A stretch of DNA of 64,000 nucleotides from Victivallis vadensis (GTDB lineage Bacteria; Verrucomicrobiota; Lentisphaeria; Victivallales; Victivallaceae): contig NZ_QEKH01000008.1 in NCBI RefSeq assembly GCF_003096415.1, forward strand, positions 62,001 through 126,000, given 5' to 3'. Within the stretch, counting starts at the first letter, position 1. Every line of letters begins with the position of its first letter. The notes beneath the pieces are model-generated. The model was not told the origin of the DNA and ran no database searches. It worked only from the letters and a program-made list of their open reading frames with translations. Below are positions 60,963 to 64,000 of this stretch, in pieces. A program made the translations under genes and the position numbers.

Positions 60963-61667
60963 TTATTCCTTGCGCGGGTCGATCTTTTTGACGGCTTCGT
61001 CGAAACGGCCGTAGCTCTTGACATTGGCCTTGAAGGCTTCCGCGGGTTCGACGCCCTTGCGGATCGCTTCCATCATCTTGCCGAGGTGGACGAACTTGTA
61101 ACCGATGATCTCGCTGTTCTCGTCGAGACCGATTTCGAGCACATAGCCCTCGGCCATTTCGAGGTAACGGGGGCCCTTTTCAAGGGTCGAGAACATGGTG
61201 CCGACCTGCGAACGCAGGCCCTTGCCGAGGTCTTCGAGACCGGCACCGATCGGCAGCCCGCCCTCGGAGAACGCGGTCTGGGTGCGGCCGTAGACGATCT
61301 GCTTGAAGAGTTCGCGCATCGCGACGTTGATCGCATCGCAGACGAGGTCGGAATTCAGCGCCTCAAGGATGGTCTTGCCGGGAAGGATTTCGGCGGCCAT
61401 CGCGGCCGAGTGGGTCATGCCGGAGCAGCCGAGGGTTTCGACGAGGGCTTCCTGGATCACGCCGTCCTTGACGTTCAAGGTCAGCTTGCAGGCGCCCTGC
61501 TGCGGAGCGCACCAGCCCACGCCGTGGGTCAGGCCGGAGACATCGGTGATCTGGGTGGACTTCACCCACTTGCCTTCTTCCGGAATCGGGGCCGGACCAT
61601 GCTTGGCGCCTTTGGCGACGCGGCACATCTGCTCAACTTCATGCGAGCACTGATACGGACAACTCAT
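60963..61667 (-). CDS. Iron-sulfur cluster assembly scaffold-like (NifU/IscU-like) protein
   Basis: A 234-residue protein with an IscU/NifU-N-like core: GWCAPQQGACKLTLNVKDGVIQEALVETLGCSGMTHSAAMAAEIL, where the Cys residues (WCAP, LGCSGM) correspond to scaffold cysteines. An N-terminal Cys pair (SCPYQCS) and Cys in EQMCRV are also present. GGAGAACC stands before ATG 61667. The co-operation with GGGtGRT is inferred from their adjacency; whether a cluster is built or only bound cannot be told. Confidence 0.88.
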   Translation of the reverse strand: MSCPYQCSHEVEQMCRVAKGAKHGPAPIPEEGKWVKSTQITDVSGLTHGVGWCAPQQGACKLTLNVKDGVIQEALVETLGCSGMTHSAAMAAEILPGKTILEALNSDLVCDAINVAMRELFKQIVYGRTQTAFSEGGLPIGAGLEDLGKGLRSQVGTMFSTLEKGPRYLEMAEGYVLEIGLDENSEIIGYKFVHLGKMMEAIRKGVEPAEAFKANVKSYGRFDEAVKKIDPRKE

Positions 61668-61850
61668 GTTGGTTCTCCTTGAGGTTTGGTTGCTATAGGA
61701 CTCGGGTATTAAGTCTGAATTTCCGTATAATATACACCGGAAACGGAATTTTTCACGCCGTCCGCCGCGATTTTTCGATAAAAAAATACCGGATACAGGC
61801 GTATACGGCTTCAAAGGAATCCGTCCTCCATTTCCCCGCCTCCGGCAAGC

Positions 61851-62807
61851 CTATTGTCCCAGGCGACGCACACTGCGGCGCACGACCAGCCGGTACGGCA
61901 CCATGATATCGGTCGCCGCCCTGTGCCCGATCAGGTTGTCGAGCAACGCCACCGCCCGGCGCGCCAGTTCAGGAAAATCCTGCGACAGAGTAGTGTGAGG
62001 CGGAATCAGATTCTCCGAAACCGACGGATGCTCCAGCGACAGCAGCGAAAACTCCTCCGGGATCCGGATTCCTTCCTCGTACAGTTGCCGCGCCGCCACC
62101 GCGCCGTGCAGTTCCCCGACGCAGATGCCGGCGGTGATTCCGGTGTCGCGCCATGCCCGGCCGACCGGCCTGGGACGATCGGAAAAATAGCAGAACGCCT
62201 CCGGTTCGACGACCCCTGCCGCCCGCATCGCCGTACAGAACCCCCGGTAGCACCCCGACGGCAGCACCAGCTCCCGATCGAACCGCTACTCGCTCAGAAA
62301 GGCAATCCGCCGGTGTCCATGACCGATCAGAAAATCGACCGCCAGCTTCATGCCGGACAGACCGTCGGAATTCACGCTGTAAATGTTGTCCCGGTGGCTG
62401 CTCGCGGCATTCAGCCGCACCAGCGGCAGATTCGGCAATTCACTCCACCGTTCGTTGAGCCGGTCATCCAGTGCGATTGCGATCGCGCCGGTCACAGCCC
62501 GGCTCCCCAGAAGTTCGATATCCGCGGCGTTGACCAGTTCGGCCCGGTAACCGCATTCGCGCAATTCACTCAGCATCGCCGCCAGAGCACTGCTGATGTA
62601 ACCGGCAATCCGGTTGCTGCCGAGAATCAGCGCCACCGTACGGCGGCCATTGCCGCATTCGATGAGGTATCCCATTTCACGGGCTGCCGCCAGCACCCGG
62701 TCCCGGGTTACGGGATGAACCCGCGGGTCGCTGTTCAACACCCGGGACACCGTGGAATGCGACACCCCGGCCGCCTTCCCCACCATCCGCACCGTCACTT
62801 TCTTCAT
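61851..62807 (-). pseudogene. LacI family regulator interrupted by an in-frame amber codon
   Basis: The frame from 62807 encodes a LacI helix-turn-helix ([31 protein letters not shown]) and the first part of the sensor up to GHRRIAFLSE, then TAG (62286-62288). Without any frame change it goes on as RFDRELVLPSGCYRGFCTAM and the rest of a normal sensor to TAG at 61851. Total length is 317 codons, typical for LacI, so only one codon is at fault. The two parts are otherwise well kept, which points to a recent nonsense mutation or a sequence error. It is divergent from a pilin gene. Confidence 0.8.
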
Positions 62808-62841
62808 TAACGTCTCCCTCCGCCGGATTTCTCACTGCGCA

Positions 62842-62870
62842 AATATAACCGGCGAACAGCGGCAGATCAA
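62842..62870 (-). promoter_or_regulatory. Promoter of the interrupted LacI gene
   Basis: Minus strand: TTGATC (62865-62870), 17-base spacer, TATATT (62842-62847). Confidence 0.6.
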
Positions 62871-62911
62871 GTTCTGGTGCATTTTGTCTCACAATAAAGC
62901 CGGAAAAAAAG

Positions 62912-62940
62912 TTGCATTTCTCCCATTCTTCCGTCATAAT
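62912..62940 (+). promoter_or_regulatory. Promoter of the last pilin gene
   Basis: TTGCAT (62912-62917), 17-base spacer, CATAAT (62935-62940), about 55 bases before the start. No clear palindrome overlaps it. Confidence 0.65.
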
Positions 62941-62994
62941 AATGTTACAGAAATACAATTCTGTTTCCCAAGTTGGATTAAGGAGGTTCAACCC

Positions 62995-63798
62995 ATGAAT
63001 GAATGCATTGTTTCCCCCCGCCGCTGCGGCGGCACCTGCGACTCAATGGCCGCGAATCCCACCCAGTTCCGGAAGAAACGCGATTTTACCCTTATTGAGC
63101 TGCTCGTAGTAATAGCAATTATCGCGATTCTGGCGGCAATGCTGCTGCCCGCCCTGAATCAGGCCCGCGACCGGGCCAGAGCCGTCAAATGCATCGGCAA
63201 CCTGAAGCAGATCGGCCAGGGCGTCAACTTCTACTGCGGGGATTATGCGGATTATCTGCCGATCAATGCCTGGGTGGATGCCGGCAACGGCTATGCAAAC
63301 TCCTACTCCTGGCTCAACCTGCTCGGCCCCTACTGCGGCTATTCCGGCCGCGGCTGGAAAAACATGCTGCCGAGCAATGCAGAAATCACACAGCAACGGG
63401 GTGTCTTCCACTGCCCCGCCTTCGTCGTCGGAACAGACGGCAAAGATCCCAACAAAACCGGCTACGGCAGCAGCTTGCGGCCATTACAGGACGGCGACGC
63501 CAAAAACGTTTCCGTCCGTTCCGACGTGTCGCCGTTCCGTTTCATCAAGCTTCAGGAGATACGATACGCATCGCAGCGGGGTCACGTCGCCGATTCCGAT
63601 GACAATTATATCGGCGTCGATTCGGCCAATCCCGGCAACGGCAACTTCAGCTTTCAGTTCGAATCGGCCAGGTATCGCCGCGGCGATCCGATACGCCATG
63701 CGGAAAGTATGAATATCCTGTTTTTCGATTGCCATGTCGCGGCGCGCAACTGCCGCGCCGCCTATTTGAATTTCTGGAAACCGCAGGATGCCAACTGA
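62995..63798 (+). CDS. H-x9-DG type prepilin-like protein (DC variant)
   Basis: A 267-residue pseudopilin. AAGGAGG lies 8 bases before ATG 62995. The leader is long (30 residues, [20 protein letters not shown] then PTQFRKKRD) before [31 protein letters not shown]. At the C-terminus the motif is [19 protein letters not shown]: the usual Gly after Asp is Cys. Extra cysteines here and in the leader could form disulfides. It precedes a secreted protein gene by 11 bases. Confidence 0.88.
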   Translation: MNECIVSPRRCGGTCDSMAANPTQFRKKRDFTLIELLVVIAIIAILAAMLLPALNQARDRARAVKCIGNLKQIGQGVNFYCGDYADYLPINAWVDAGNGYANSYSWLNLLGPYCGYSGRGWKNMLPSNAEITQQRGVFHCPAFVVGTDGKDPNKTGYGSSLRPLQDGDAKNVSVRSDVSPFRFIKLQEIRYASQRGHVADSDDNYIGVDSANPGNGNFSFQFESARYRRGDPIRHAESMNILFFDCHVAARNCRAAYLNFWKPQDAN

Positions 63799-63809
63799 GG
63801 ATATATGCC

Positions 63810-64000
63810 ATGAACCGACCATTCTTCCTTACCGCTTTTCTTGCGGCCGCCCTGAGCTCCGGCGCGGGCACATCGACCAACCTGATCCGCGAACCGGGCA
63901 CCCGGCTCACTGCCGACAGCTTTTTCACCGTCCATGTGCCATCCAAGGCCGGCGACGGCAATTTCAACGATAAAACAAGCCGCTGGGTCAGTACCGCCGA
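63810..64000 (+). CDS. Secreted discoidin-like protein, 3' truncated
   Basis: Starts at ATG 63810 (GAGGA 9 bases upstream) with a signal peptide (NRPFFLTAFLAAALSSGAG). The visible mature part TNLIREPGTRLTADSF and DGNFNDKTSRWVSTA resembles the beginning of an F5/8 type C (discoidin) carbohydrate-binding domain, where DGN and RW-S are conserved. The rest lies beyond the right edge. By position it is the secreted partner of the last pilin. Confidence 0.72.
   Translation, partial: MNRPFFLTAFLAAALSSGAGTSTNLIREPGTRLTADSFFTVHVPSKAGDGNFNDKTSRWVSTA

Noticed and set aside
61851-62807. Selenocysteine or pyrrolysine at the LacI interruption
   Set aside because: The codon is TAG, not TGA, and no pyl genes or PYLIS-like context are seen; LacI sensors do not need such residues. 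A nonsense mutation or error is simpler.

Overview
The window looks like chromosomal DNA of a Gram-negative, carbohydrate-degrading bacterium, most likely a Lentisphaerota (Victivallis-like) member. The grounds are five prepilin-like proteins with an FTLIELL signal and a C-terminal H-x9-DG motif, a GGGtGRT/Fe-S scaffold gene pair, LPS-related genes (arabinose-5-phosphate isomerase, LptE-like lipoprotein), many secreted glycosidase-like proteins, and no SusC/SusD genes. The taxonomy is inferred from gene content; no rRNA is present.

Layout. 1-14 kb is mostly housekeeping: kdsD (cut by the left edge), a TPR protein, an LptE-like lipoprotein, a HIT protein, nadE, argC, a DUF349 coiled-coil protein, htpG, tRNA-Ser(TGA), a sugar acetyltransferase, a Tam-like methyltransferase and a DUF1275 membrane protein. 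14-22.6 kb is a leftward carbohydrate cassette: GntR/LacI hybrid regulator, H-x9-DG pilin, secreted GH71/GH99-like enzyme, DUF5696-like glycosidase, metallo-beta-lactamase-fold hydrolase. 22.7-26.2 kb holds a 2-hydroxyacid dehydrogenase, two Flp-type pilins behind panD, and thrC. 26.2-32.9 kb is a second leftward cassette: LacI, pilin, two beta-helix proteins, a frameshifted small gene, a beta-propeller lyase-like protein. 32.9-41.2 kb has deoR-GH42, a DMT transporter, a head-GIN lipoprotein and a fructan/sucrose operon (AraC, GH32, fructokinase). 41.2-51.3 kb carries composite palindromic repeats, an AraC/PocR regulator, a third pilin cassette with a secreted protein and an FAD oxidoreductase, a GH63-like glycosidase and a thioredoxin-fold membrane protein. 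51.3-55 kb has a lipoprotein, RNase R and panB. 55-60 kb is a fourth cassette (LacI divergent from pilin, GH110-like beta-helix, DUF4434). 60-61.7 kb is the GGGtGRT/scaffold pair. 61.8-64 kb is a fifth cassette: a LacI gene interrupted by an in-frame amber codon, a pilin, and a secreted discoidin-like protein that runs off the edge.

The main theme is the repeated unit [LacI or GntR regulator] - [H-x9-DG pseudopilin] - [secreted carbohydrate-active or beta-helix protein]. Four of the five pilins have an adjacent LacI/GntR gene, and two of those show near-consensus promoters with palindromic operators placed right behind the -10 box. This suggests that each pseudopilin is induced together with its own hydrolases. 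The GntR-linked pilin carries a 372-bp in-frame insert between two copies of the prepilin signal, and a related sequence lies in the leader of another pilin. Intergenic copies of a second repeat family keep a hairpin through a compensatory base-pair change.
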